A DNA stretch of 64,000 bases from Nemopilema nomurai (taxonomy: Eukaryota > Cnidaria > Scyphozoa > Rhizostomeae > Rhizostomatidae). The notes under the pieces are model-generated. The model saw only the letters and a list, made by a program, of their open reading frames with translations. It ran no database searches and was not told where the DNA came from. The stretch lies in the NCBI GenBank assembly GCA_003864495.1, contig ML133436.1:434001-498000 (forward strand), written 5' to 3'. Positions 47,069-59,000 of this stretch are shown in pieces. Each line of letters begins with the position of its first letter. Position 1 is the stretch's first letter. Position numbers and translations under genes: made by a program.

Positions 47069-49532
47069 CTAGAAATAAGAAAATGAAGTCAGCACCAGTC
47101 CGTGATTAGAAGAGAATCAAACTGGCAATATATACCAGAGATTTATTGATTATCTAACTACAGTACTTGAAAAGGTCCAGATGATGAAAAATCTTCATAT
47201 GCAATGTAGGTTAATTCTGAAGAGTTGCAAGTATCTTTGATAAGTAACATGGCATTATATCATGAGCACATAATCAAAGATCCTCAGTTTAATGCCCCAA
47301 ATCAAAAGACTAACTCCAAAATTCTCAAATGAAGGAACTAGACAGTTTCTATAAGACTTGACAGGCATAATCAAGAGTTACAGCTTCAAGTTTATGTACA
47401 GCTCCAAAAATTCAGCAATTCCAAATTAAATCTCAAAATTGGAAATGAAGATATTGCTGTTCTCATTGAGACAATTTGTGCTTAAAGCCAAGTGACCAAT
47501 TCCAAATAATATCTTAAAGCATCAGTATTGTATTGATCAAGCCCTTGAAGAGCCTCTTCGAATAAATAAAGTTGAGCTGCATTAAAAACCTCTGGCAAAT
47601 AATGTGCCAGTTGAAATTATTTTAAAATAACTATCATTGTCTAACAAGCTTGCTTTATATTGTTGCCTGGTGAATATGCTAATGTAGAAACGAGTTGAGA
47701 TGGGTTTCTACAGACGGTGTTGCTCAACCTTGATGGATGATCCCAGCCAAAGTTGACTTATTTAAGGTGCAGAGAACACAAAGCCAAGCTGAGAGACAGA
47801 GATACAACATGTTGCCTGTTTATGATGATGAATGTGACTCTGTTTCTGACTGACTGACTGAACTTTTCAATTCTACTTACATTTGATTATTTTAAAATAA
47901 ATTTGCTGACAAGGGACGAGAGAGGCTGATGATGCAATGGGGAAGAAAAATTCTAGGCTGAGGAGTGAGAAAAGATGTGTCAGCATGACATGGTGTGCAA
48001 TGAAAAGTATACAAACAAGCCACTACACTAACAGAAAAAGCAATAATAATTTGAATATCATAACACTTGAACTGATCATATGCTTATCTTTTCAGCTGCA
48101 GAAGTGATAAAGTGGGATAAACAACTTTTGTGGACACCACAAGTGGCAAACAATAACAAATGCGAATTCATAGAACATATGAACAGCTGCACTGGTGAAT
48201 TTCTTCAGGTTCTAACATAAGACTGCTTCTTTTAAAAGAGTCATCTAGAACTGTTTAAAAAATTATCTACCTTGTGAGCAAAACAACAAAAACAAAACAA
48301 AGTAATAAGCCAAATAAGTTCTTTTACAGTATAAAGCTGTACAGTACATACTCTAATATGACTCTAATTTCAATACAGAGTATATGTGAACCATTAATTA
48401 AGAGGATAATACATTAAGTTTAATGAGCATTGGGAGAAACCCTACCAAAGTTACATCTAGATGATAGAATATAAAAAAGTTTTGTGAAGGATGTTAAAAT
48501 AAGAAGTTTTCCTCACTTTTTCTTGGTTATAATGGCAGTATAGAAATCACAACTGACATATATTTATTAGTTATGCTCCATTTGCTGTCTCCATAAAAAC
48601 AATAATAATTTTCAGGCCTTTTTGTTACACAAACAATGAGAATTGTAAAATCTTGTGCATTTGTTTTTATCAAACTCTTAAACTGATTGCAAACCTGTAA
48701 GCAAGCTTTCCAGGATTTAAATGTGTCCAGCCCTAGTTTCCAACTAGCTGAAGGCTTACGTATTGAAAACATTGCCTAGGACACACTGTGCATCATGTTA
48801 AATTTTGCCTGCTGTATTTTAAGCATGTTATTATCCAGAAAAAATGGCCCCACTGTTCAAATTTCATTGAATCAGATAGAAAACAAATGAAAAGAAATAG
48901 GGGAAGTGTCATTGAACTTTTTAGGCACTATCAGTTGTGAGAAATATCGTCGCAAAATTCTGCCACATGTTCTTAGATGGGCGTTACCCGTGAACAGTGC
49001 ACGCAGCATCTGGTGGCAGGACTTGCAACACAACACCAGGACATCTCAAAACATCAACCTTTACACTTCTCTAAATATATTTCTCGTTTTCTCGATGTAA
49101 ATTTTTAATTCTACACTTAAAACCCGAAGAAGAACGCAGAATAAGTACAATAACATGAAATATTCACGCATGACGTCATAAAATAGGTCCTTCGCGTCGT
49201 TATCTTTGGACTTATGCTCCGATTACCCCTATTGTATGGTGCGTTTTGAATTTCCAAATACCCAATAAACTTAAACATCAGAACGCACGAAACGAAATTT
49301 CCGCATAAGCTACAACTGAAATAAATTTGGGCAATGCAATGAAACGAAAGAATGTATTAAAAGCGAATGACCAGTGATATAATGGACTCCAGCTCTGAAC
49401 CATAATAGAAAACTGGCCTAATTAGTGCGTCAACAAGTTTTATCATACTTCAAGATTGCAGCTTGTTAGGAGTGCATTGTCATTTAGAAATCTTGAAGTG
49501 GTTAGGAATTACATTGCAAATAAATGACTTAC
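47069..49532 (-). other. HMOX first intron
   Basis: AT-rich sequence between the HMOX start-codon exon (acceptor at 47069) and the noncoding first exon (donor at 49532). No gene, RNA or clear repeat seen. Confidence 0.6.
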
Positions 49533-49660
49533 CTTTCTTTGAATTACTTCTTTTTGTAGATGCTTTACAGAATGGCTCGTTCGTGTCCTACCTCTCAACA
49601 GTTTATCTTCTGTCTGTCTAGAAAACTTGAAACATTGCGAAATGTCTGCCCTCTCGAGCT
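49533..49660 (-). other. noncoding first exon (5' UTR) of HMOX
   Basis: The donor AAAG|GTAAGTC at 49532/49533 on the - strand is strong, and the acceptor of the start-codon exon at 47068 has 4 UTR bases before ATG, so a 5' exon is needed. The region upstream carries promoter elements. The 5' limit is a guess placed below an inverted CCAAT (ATTGG on +, 49669-49673). An open frame here (49509-49727) is cut by the donor and does not continue in phase to the HMOX ATG. Confidence 0.55.
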
Positions 49661-49727
49661 TCGATCTGATTGGTAAATCGCATTCCCGGCGCCCACCTGA
49701 GCTACCACAAGATTTACCGGTTTGCAT

Positions 49728-49757
49728 GTGACCTTGCAGGCTGCTTCTGGAACATTC
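49728..49757 (-). promoter_or_regulatory. heat-shock element and antioxidant-response-like element upstream of HMOX
   Basis: TTCTGGAACATTC at 49745-49757 (+ strand reading) is a perfect three-block heat-shock element (TTCnnGAAnnTTC). GTGACCTTGC at 49728-49737 fits the antioxidant response core RTGACnnnGC. Both lie about 70-100 bases upstream of the likely start of the HMOX 5' exon, beside an inverted CCAAT box. Heme oxygenase is a known heat-shock (HSP32) and NRF2/BACH1 target in vertebrates. Use here is inference from motif and place. Confidence 0.55.
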
Positions 49758-49760
49758 TTA

Positions 49761-51028
49761 ATTATTCAGGAAATTACATGTCTTTCGCAACAGGCAATGT
49801 GAATTTCGACAGGAAATCGGGTGCCACTTGTTGAGAAATTGAATGGCAAATTTCGATGGTTTTAATAAGTATTATATAGGCAACTGGAGATGGGCACACT
49901 CTCTATCTAAAGGAATGTTTTTCCAGTACCTTGTCTTAATTCTAATTCAAAATATTTACTGACTTGTCCCTATTTCGAATTTCTGGTCATGTTTTTACTG
50001 ATTTTGAAGCTTTATTCAATGAGTGTAGATAACAAATATCAATGTATTGAGATACATCATGTATATATCTGGCATTATATTTTTGGCATTTAGTAAGCAA
50101 ACTGAACAAGTACTAAAAAATAAATATCAAGCTGCCTTGAAAGATCAACCAGCTTCTTAGTGATTAGAAATAAAGTCAAATTCATAGGATGCTAAATTAG
50201 AAATGAGATCATGCAAATTTTGTTTCCCTTTTCCTGAGACTTTGGCATCAGTATGAATAATTTACAGTGAGTAGAATGTTTAAGCCATGTCTAGACAGCA
50301 TGTCAAGAGTGATATTTTCCCAACATGGGTAGTTCAGTGTTTTTCAATTACACATGCACAGGTGTCTAATCAAGACTGCCATGTTCCCACACCGCATGAA
50401 CTTGTTTTCAAACTTCAAGGTCAATATAAAAAATTTTATTTACTTCTCCAGCCTAGAACATAAGTTATGCTTCTAATTAAAAATCTAACAACCATAGACG
50501 AAGGGAACAAGGAGCAAAAACGTGACACTCCTGTTGTGTGGCCTAAATATCCCTCACACTTTACATAGAGTCCTTCATGCCATTTTTAAACTCTACTTTC
50601 ACAAGCAAATCTGCTGTTCATCAGTTTATTTAACACATATTATAAACTAATTTCTAGGGCTCCTTGGACTCATTTTGAGCAAGATCAATACATTATAGTG
50701 TTTAGATTCCTTGTCCTTGTTCCTTCCTCGCTTGCTTCCACTAGACAGAAAACATGTGAGCAAAATTATCCTCTCTTCCCACAGTACGACAAGGGTAGCA
50801 GAAAGGAAGTCCAAAGGTTGCCTTAACTTTCATTCACATCTAGAGTTTCAAAACGTCTTCTGGTGACTATTTAAAAGGCAACACCGTGGCAACAAGATCC
50901 GGATTCAAAACAAACTAGGCCAACAACTGAAGGACTACAAAAATTCGTATGTCATATAATTTGAACATAAGTAAGCAAATACTGGCAGAATCGTGTGTGT
51001 ATTGGTAAAAAACTAAGAATGGCTTTTT
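49761..51028. other. intergenic region between HMOX promoter and RMRP
   Basis: About 1.3 kb, AT-rich. No coding exon, RNA gene or repeat recognised. Confidence 0.6.
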
Positions 51029-51033
51029 AAAAA
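51029..51033 (-). terminator. RNA polymerase III terminator of RMRP
   Basis: TTTTT on the - strand 5 bases after the 3' side of the P1 stem. A T run immediately after the RNA is the standard Pol III stop. A second T-run follows a few bases further down (near 51023-51027 the + strand reads TTTTT, so it is A-rich on the transcript strand and does not contribute). Confidence 0.8.
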
Positions 51034-51307
51034 TCGGTGGACACGGTAAGAATGAGCCCCGTCGTGTTGAAACTGCAACCTCATGCAGCTTTACCTCGCA
51101 TATCTTTGCTACGACGACCAATCCCTCGACGCTTCTTGCTCTTCCAGTAACTGGAGTCTTGGCTCAAACGAAGCTAGGAGAGATTGTATTCCATCACGGA
51201 TGGCACTCTCTGCCTAGGGTCCGGGGACTTTCCCCAGAGGTGAACTGAGGAGGGCAGGAAATCCTACCTCCTGTATGTACCTCCGAAAGCAAGTCTTTAC
51301 CGTGTCC
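51034..51307 (-). ncRNA. RMRP: RNA component of RNase MRP
   Basis: RNase MRP RNA forms a ribonucleoprotein with the RNase P-type proteins and cleaves pre-rRNA in ITS1. The - strand carries the most conserved MRP blocks in order: GGGGAAAGTCCCCGGAC, GGCAGAGAGTGCCA, AAGAAGCGT, and near the 3' end ACGGGGCTCATTCT. The 5' end GGACACGGTAA pairs perfectly over 11 bases with the 3' end TTACCGTGTCC, forming the closing P1 stem and fixing the limits. Length is about 274 nt (human 268). A TATA box lies about 30 bases upstream and a T run directly follows, as for a Pol III type 3 gene. The similar RNase P RNA was considered; the AGAGAGTGCCA and GAAGCGT blocks favour MRP. Confidence 0.93.
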
Positions 51308-51333
51308 ACGAGGTGGATGTTGCACGTGGTGGG

Positions 51334-51340
51334 TTTTATA
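51334..51340 (-). promoter_or_regulatory. TATA box of RMRP
   Basis: TATAAAA on the - strand, 27-33 bases before the RNA 5' end, the spacing expected for a gene-external Pol III promoter. A CACGTG E-box lies between it and the start. Confidence 0.75.
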
Positions 51341-51350
51341 ACAACGAAGG

Positions 51351-51380
51351 GCATTGTGGGTAGAGCTGCATGCTGGGATT
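51351..51380 (-). promoter_or_regulatory. two ZNF143/Staf-like sites upstream of RMRP
   Basis: On the - strand, TACCCACAATGC (51351-51362) and AATCCCAGCATGC (51368-51380) both fit the Staf/ZNF143 consensus, which commonly activates snRNA-type and MRP promoters. They lie about 45 and 60 bases upstream of the RNA start. That is closer than the usual distal element, so they may overlap or replace the proximal sequence element. Confidence 0.55.
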
Positions 51381-53090
51381 GAGACAGGGCTTCTAGTAAC
51401 TAAAATTAGCGGAAGTGTTTCTCCGACCCCAAGTGTCTATGTCAACATCGAAATTATTAGATGGTTAATTTATCTTCTACCTTGGACCAGCTTTCCCATA
51501 GTATTATAATTTATATATACTGATTATTATTTTCTGTCAATCCTCGTAATTTCACTTTTGGTAGAAGTGTTTACGACACTGAAGAAATCCAGAAGACCAT
51601 TTAAGACAAAAGCTGGAATAATGGCTGAGAAGGTTTACGGTTCAAAAGGAATTTGAAAATAGCAAATAAACCTTGTAGGTAAATGTTAAATAGGAGAAAT
51701 TTGGTTACAAGTATACCATCATTTATATGTATAACTTTGCAAACGATGTACTAGCGTTATAACTTCTATGATACCATGACTTTTTAATACTTGGTACTTC
51801 TACGTACAATCCTAGCCTAGTTACAAGTTAATGTTGAGAAAACACTTCAAATACTTCAACTTGGAGACTGTGGAAAATATAATGAATCAATATCCCCTTG
51901 AGAGATGAAGAATCGAAAAAGTATAATCCATCAAACTAAAAGTAATTCGCTACTGCAGAGAAGAAAACTTTGACAAACATTCTATTCATCTCAATGCATG
52001 ATCGAACATGGAGATATCTAAAAAGGCTTCATTGTAGGTAAAAGCCCAAACGGAGATACATCAAAACCAATTATATAATGAATTGTACAATTAATACATT
52101 TGAATTTATGATCATTTATGATTTAAAAATGTACGTAAAGATTATGTCAAAAGCTACCAAATTATCGTGTTTGCCATGAGAACCCAGTAATGAAACAAAT
52201 AAAATGGCTTTAAGAAGGCAGCAAATTTAAGGAAGGATGAAAAGAGTTAAAAAACACTCAACAAAAAATTTCGAATCTATTCAGATTCTTTAAAGAATCA
52301 GCAGACAATACTAAACTTCATAAAATGCAGGATAGCATACGGAATGTGGCTTTGTAAAGGTGCTCAGATTTTGGAACATGTTCCGCCCAAAGGTAAAAAA
52401 TCTCTTCTTATAAAAAATATCAACAAGAGATTCCAATGGGAGAACTGCAAACTTGCTAAAGAGAAGCAACATGATGACATTATCGTAATTCATAAGTAAC
52501 AAATTAAAATAAAACTACCACTAACAACAATTAAAAGTTTGATACTCTGCATATAAGAGGGTATTAAAACGCTCGAAGCACACAGTAAGCCAGGCAACAC
52601 AGTTGATTTAGCAACTGCAAGGAAGCTGGGTTGCCCTGCGGAAAAGCGGGTTTGTCACGCGGGTTGATACTGACTTCAAGGGGAGAGATAGGGGTAGACT
52701 ATCCCTAAATAATTAAGGAATCAAAGGGTGTATTGAAAAGAACACTTGTAACGTATAAACAGTAACCCTGGTTTTATGAAAAGTCTCTTCTGAAAAATTG
52801 TTTGCAATCATTCTTAATGTAAAACGTGATGCTTTATGCCTGGCACTACATTAAGATTTTTGAAATTTAAATTTTTGAAACCCTTTGATGATATTATCCT
52901 TCTCTTTGCGAAATCGATCAACATTTATGGTTTAGACACAAGATTTAAATTGAAACATTCTTTAAATTATCTTCTGTGACGCGTGAGTTTTTCTCAATTA
53001 ATACATGCGAACGTATAGGTTAATTTTTTAGCATCAGGCGCTAAACAAATCAGGGGGGTGATCGCTAACAGATTGACGGGGGTTGTTGAC
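51381..53090. other. intergenic region between RMRP promoter and WIPI2 3' end
   Basis: No coding exon or RNA gene recognised. It includes the WIPI2 3' UTR; I found no convincing AATAAA on the - strand close to the stop. Confidence 0.55.
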
Positions 53091-56000
53091 TTACTCATTG
53101 TGGACAGTTAGAGGAGGGTACTCAGTTTCATCATTAAGCTTCAAATTGCCTTCAGTAAAACTTGACCCCCTTGCACTATTAGGTGATTGTCCTTCGAGCG
53201 AGCGAGGTGACGAATGAGTGGCTCCAGCTTGACCCGTTTTTGTGCCACTTATGGCCATTCCACTTGAGGCTCTGCCTGAGTCCTGGGACAAAAGGAAGTA
53301 AAACGCTTGTTATTAATAACATTCACTCACATAAAAGCCAGCCTAATGCTTCTGGGGTTGAACTAACTAGGTGGAAATTCAAAATTATTAAAGCTCTTTT
53401 TGAGAAGTAGCGCTATATTAGTGGCGGACTAGTGAGGAAATTCAGAGGAAATCTTTCTGCAGAAGTTCTGTAGAGTGAGAGTTTTGTAGAAGCTCATTGG
53501 CAAAACAGGCTGGAAGTCTAAAGCAGTAAAATAATGTCTAGTAATGATATCAAATAATAACTTATAACATATATATTATATAATAAGAAGCTGAAAGCGA
53601 CGTCTGGAAAAGCTAAGGAGTATCTTTGGAACAAGGGTTGATGCAAAAAAGGAACATAGGGTATAGCATTTACCGAAGAGCCAGATCTCTCGCGTCCGTC
53701 TGGAAGCAATCTAAAGTAAACAAAACAGTGTTGAGCTTTAAGAATTTAGAGAGGTATCTTGATGTAGCTTGGCAAATCAAGGCGATCAATAATGTCTGTA
53801 CAAAAGAGACAGAGCTTGAATACGACAGGCTCGGTTTGGAGTCGCACGGCTAGGCCATTTAACTTAGACGGAACCTCTTGCTACCATCAAGACTTATCTG
53901 TTTCGATTTGGCTGCCATGTGTATGACATAGCAAAACAGAAAGGCCTCTTTATTGAAGACATACTTGTAATTGTATAAGATTCAGCAGTAAGAGTCCCTA
54001 AAATTATGGAGAAAAATAACAAAATTGAGTTACTGATAGTCCGCTAAGTATCAAAATATTGTGATGTCATGAATTTTTTTATGGGGTGATATGGTTTCAT
54101 TAGCGCCTGGCAATGCGTGGAAGAGAGTGACACAATGACAACGATGTATTCGTGCGGAGGCGCAACTAACCTGTATTGTCTTAATAGAGAGCATTCTCCG
54201 CCTTCGTCGGGGTCCAGTTTGTAAACATATAAATATCCATCTTCATTTGCAACCAGCACGCGAGGCAGCTTGCCTATCCTGAAAGAAAACAGGAGACTCT
54301 TTTCATTGGCTGGCTTTCAGGGCATCAAAAGCAAACGGAACGATTCTTATTCAATGTCAAATGCACCCATACAGGCCATACCTATAAACAATCCTACACA
54401 GTATTATCTTTAATATTTTTGGATGTGAGATAAACAGATTTTGCTAAGGAAAAAGAAACATTAATTAATTTTAGACACGAAAAACCCCTTGGAACCTTAT
54501 TAGTGGGCTCCGCAGCAGCAATTAGCAGATTCGAGACTGTTTTACACAGAGGGTTCTCAAGCAATTTTTCTCGCCAAATTTGTATACAATATGGATGCTT
54601 CAAGTCACTCACGTGGCGAGTCCACAAATGTTTCGATGTCCTGAAAAAGATAATCACAGTTCTCAATCTGCACACAGAAGCAAGCTACCATTCATCCACT
54701 GACACTGAGATTTAAATGCTTTAATATAGCTTCGATATGACGCTGACTTACATATACATCATACAAATACTGTTCAAATTTTCAAGTAATTGAGAGGATG
54801 CCTTTGCAAGTTGTGAACGATATACGTTTAGGATATACACTATACACTCAATCCACAGCATTTTGGAATGGCAGCATTGTTTTTCTTGCACTAATCATTA
54901 ACAGGAACCAATCGATTCTCATCTACTATGAAGCAATAACTTGGCATTGCAAACCCACGTGAAGACATCTCACGTTGAACACAGCTTTTTAGCAACATCT
55001 GCTTAGCTTATGCTGGTGTGACGTCAAATTTTGAGCTATTAATTGAGAATTTACTAGTGATAAACCCTGCAAGCTTAATGTTCTTTCAATATTCATCAAG
55101 CAATTTCATAGGAAAGAAAAGCCTCTTCAGAGATGAAAATGACTATGAGCCTTTATACCTTCTAATTTGATATTCATGAGTCAAGAAAAGTTTATTATTT
55201 AATGCTATCACAATTAATATGCTACAACCATTTATGCAAGCAATTTTATACCTCCGTGTCCTAGTTTAATGGTGGCAAATGCTCTTTCCTGTCCCAAAAC
55301 TTCAGTAAATTGGGATGGAAGGAAATTGGATGGCGTCATTAAAGCTTTGCCAAAATAGCCAACCCAGGTCTGTGGCTCTTCTGCAGTTCTGAAAACGACA
55401 AAAATAGAAGAATAAATCAAAAGTTCGGCTTCCAGAATAATAACTTCTATCAAAGAAAAATAATACAGATCTTATCATAACAATAAGTAAAACTCCTTCT
55501 CACATTTAAACAACTCTCGCGAGAAAGGGCAAACAACTCCATTAAATTCTTGGACCAAAATGTATAATACATTAAACGTTATCTGAATCAATATGAAAAA
55601 TGTGGGGGAAAATTAAACTGTAGGGATTTTAGCTTGGACAAATAGCTAGTACAATTGAACATCAAATTCAGTAAAATTTAGCATCACATTTTAAAGGTCT
55701 CAAAACGTGTAAAATGATAATGTAAAATTAAACTACTTACTTTTCCTTAGGGGCTTCCAGTTTGAAAATGTGAACAGTTTCTGTATTACTTGAAGCAGCC
55801 AAAAACAAGGAATCCACACTGAAGGACAGCGAGTAGATGTGTGCGCATCTAGAAAAAGAGAATGGAGAAAATCAGAAAAACTTTGAGGTAACGACAAAAA
55901 CTTACGAAAGACAAAGCTAAGAAACTATCATTAGAAGAAACTGACTTTCTAAACTCGTAAAATTTTACGATGCAAATGAGAGAATATGATGTAAAAATAC

Positions 56001-59000
56001 AATTTTTTTTAGTATTTCTATGCATGATGGTGACATACCTTTTCACCCCTCTTCGAAATTCGAACAGCTTCTGGCCACTTGGTATAGAGAATACCCGTAT
56101 TACAGTTCCCTAGGGGATATCAAAACAGATCAAGCTCGCAAGATGGTGGCAATGTAGTAGCCTACATCAAAGAACCAGATGAAGGCAGTACAGCAAATGC
56201 AGTCTCTAAAACCCAAGGCTTGAAGCACCAATAAAAGTTCGGACATAAACTACAGTGTAAATTATGTAAAAGACATTAATAGCAGTTTTTTGCCAACAAG
56301 GAAATACTGTTGTTTATCACAGCACAGCAGTTCATTATCACTTTCTGTCATTAGCTTAAATTCATATAGATCATACAAAAAGATATGAACGTATCTTGAA
56401 GTGTTTAGCCTCATAAGTGTTCACTGTTTGAGACTTTTCGATTTACAGATTTGATCGAGTCACCTTTAATGCTGAAAAATATGCATCATTATAATGTAAC
56501 GAAACGGGGTTCTTTGTTAGCGAGGGAGAAGATGGCGTGCTTGCCAAAACTATAGGCCAATGGGCCTAAGTCCCCAATGGGTATAGACACGAGAGGGACT
56601 CTCCTTTAATGTTGTCTGTATTCATTAAACAGCAGGACTGACTAATGATCATGAAAAACACTGAATATAATTAGAGATGAGAATCAACAGCGATACGTCA
56701 CTCTACAACAATTAACAGATCATAATAACGGAAACGACACATTGACATAAGACAATACATACTTGTTAAGAAGATTAAAATCAATCACAAATACTGCACG
56801 TAACACAACCTATTAAAAAGCTCCTCACACGTTACAATAACAACAACCAAAGGAATGAGATGCATGAAAAACTCTTGATTACCTTTTCAGAAGCTGATGC
56901 AAGTAAAGTTGCGGATGCGTTGAAAGTCAGACTAGCAACTGGCGAATCATGGGCTGGGATCATCGTCACTGCTCGCTGGAGAAAAATATCATATAATTAA
57001 TAATGTATGAAATATTGTATAATACATATGATTATGCTATGTACAGAATATTTTTGAGCCATTCAAATCTTGGATAATGGCTTAATATATCAGTGAATGT
57101 CAACAATAAATTAGAGATTAGGATTGCAGATAAAAGTAAAGCCTTTCTCATTTACTTAGATGTCCTTAAAAGCCACATGTGCATAATGATGGGAATCTTT
57201 GTAATTAAATTGATAAATATAGGCAATTGGCATGACTCACTTGTTTCATGTGTGTAAGTGGACACAATTAATCATTTAGTAAGCTTTTTTCCTTAAAAAT
57301 CACAATTATCTATTCGGTTGCAGCTTGAAATTTTACAGACGTCCAATTTTTTTTAGTTGATAAACAAATATTACGATTGACTGTTGAACAAATAAGGCTG
57401 CGTTCACACTGCAGCGAAAAGCGAAACGAAACGAACGGAGCATCATGCAGCAAGCGAAAAAGAGCAAATCAGATAGCTGTGCATGGTAATTTTCATGCCG
57501 GAATGGTTTTTTAAAGCAAAAAAGAATACTTCTATCTGAAAATTGTTCTCTGAAATGTTCAAAAATTTGGAAACGCTTGGATTAGCGTCATTTGACGAGG
57601 CACAATGATTACTGACGCACATATCAAGGTGTATTCACTCAAGGGAAATTTCAAAAGTTTTTAGCACAATGCTTGTTGCAATAATCAATGTTAATTGCTG
57701 CTACAGTTTTAACTTCTGATGAAACATTACGCAGAAGTTCTATCTATTAGTAAAGTTTCTGTCCCTCGGAGGCCCTACAGTTCGCCATAGTTCGCTCCGA
57801 CTAGTTATCTGATAAGTAATATGGTGGCTCCATTTTGTCTTCGCTCCAACATGCTGTGAATAGATCCACTGCTTTCAGTGCAAACTATTTTCCTAATTCA
57901 CTCATTCGCTTTGTGTCACTTTTTTCGCTCCTAGTGTGAACGCAGCCTAAGCCAAATGTGAGACATACCAGATTAACTGCATCAAAAATTTGTATCTCTC
58001 CAATCTAACGAAAAGAACAAAGTTTGAATTTAGAAAGATAAATCATCAAAGTTCTGATGTTGAAGTATTGAAATGGATTTAAAATTACAACGATTAAAAA
58101 TTGCAATGTAGATGTATGATGCAAAAAGGAGCTAGAGACACTAGGTTTACAATGGAGATCTTCCAGGGTGTTTGGGAAAAAAAAGATAAAATTAACTTTT
58201 TTTTCTTGAGAAAAACTTCTTTACAAAGAAATTGGACTTTAAATAGAAAGTAAATGGCACAGAACCTGGAAGCGCTACAAAGCAAATAACAAATACTACA
58301 GAAACCCACTATATACTTTACTAATATACTCCATATAAACAAAAGAAGCATAATACTTGGTATTCCACATAGTTAGCATATGCAATAAGAATTTTATTGG
58401 AAGACTACCTGATTGCTTCCAGGATATGCAAGATAACAATTATCTGAATGTGATGACAATGCACAAAGACCTGCAAATTGATTGATTGATTAATTGACTG
58501 AATGAGTGATTAATTGATTGATTGGATAAAGAAACCAGAGAACAAGTGACAGAAGTCATATGAGAATAAACAAGTGCTTGAATACAATCAAGTTAAATAG
58601 AAGGAACAGGATTTTTCTATGTCAAACCTTTGACAAGGTTGAATATGATATTTTAAGAGAATATCAGTTATTGGAAACATCCAAAAACCAGAGTTTATCT
58701 TTCTGGCTTCTATTTTTACAGTCAAGACTAAAAATTTTTGATATACCTGCTACAAAAAATTATAAAGCAAGAACACGAAATCAGATTTTGCTACAACTCA
58801 GTGAAATCAACTGATAAAACTTTGTATTACTTACCACTTGGGTTTGGAGGGGTATCTCTGATTGTATGTAAGACCTTGAAATATTTGGAGAAAAAAGCTA
58901 AGAACTATTTCTAATTTTTCTTCAAATTAACCTAACTATCATATAAAGCAATATCAAGTATCTGTTGTCTTTGTTACAACAACAAGCTATTTTCATTAAT

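Noticed and set aside
49509..49727. 72-codon reverse frame near the HMOX first exon
   Set aside because: A strong splice donor cuts it at 49533, and it is not in phase with the HMOX start codon; treated as 5' UTR.
51029..51307. RNase P RNA as the identity of the noncoding RNA
   Set aside because: The shared core is similar, but the GGCAGAGAGTGCCA, AAGAAGCGT and CGGGGCTCATTCT blocks correspond to MRP RNA, and the length fits MRP.
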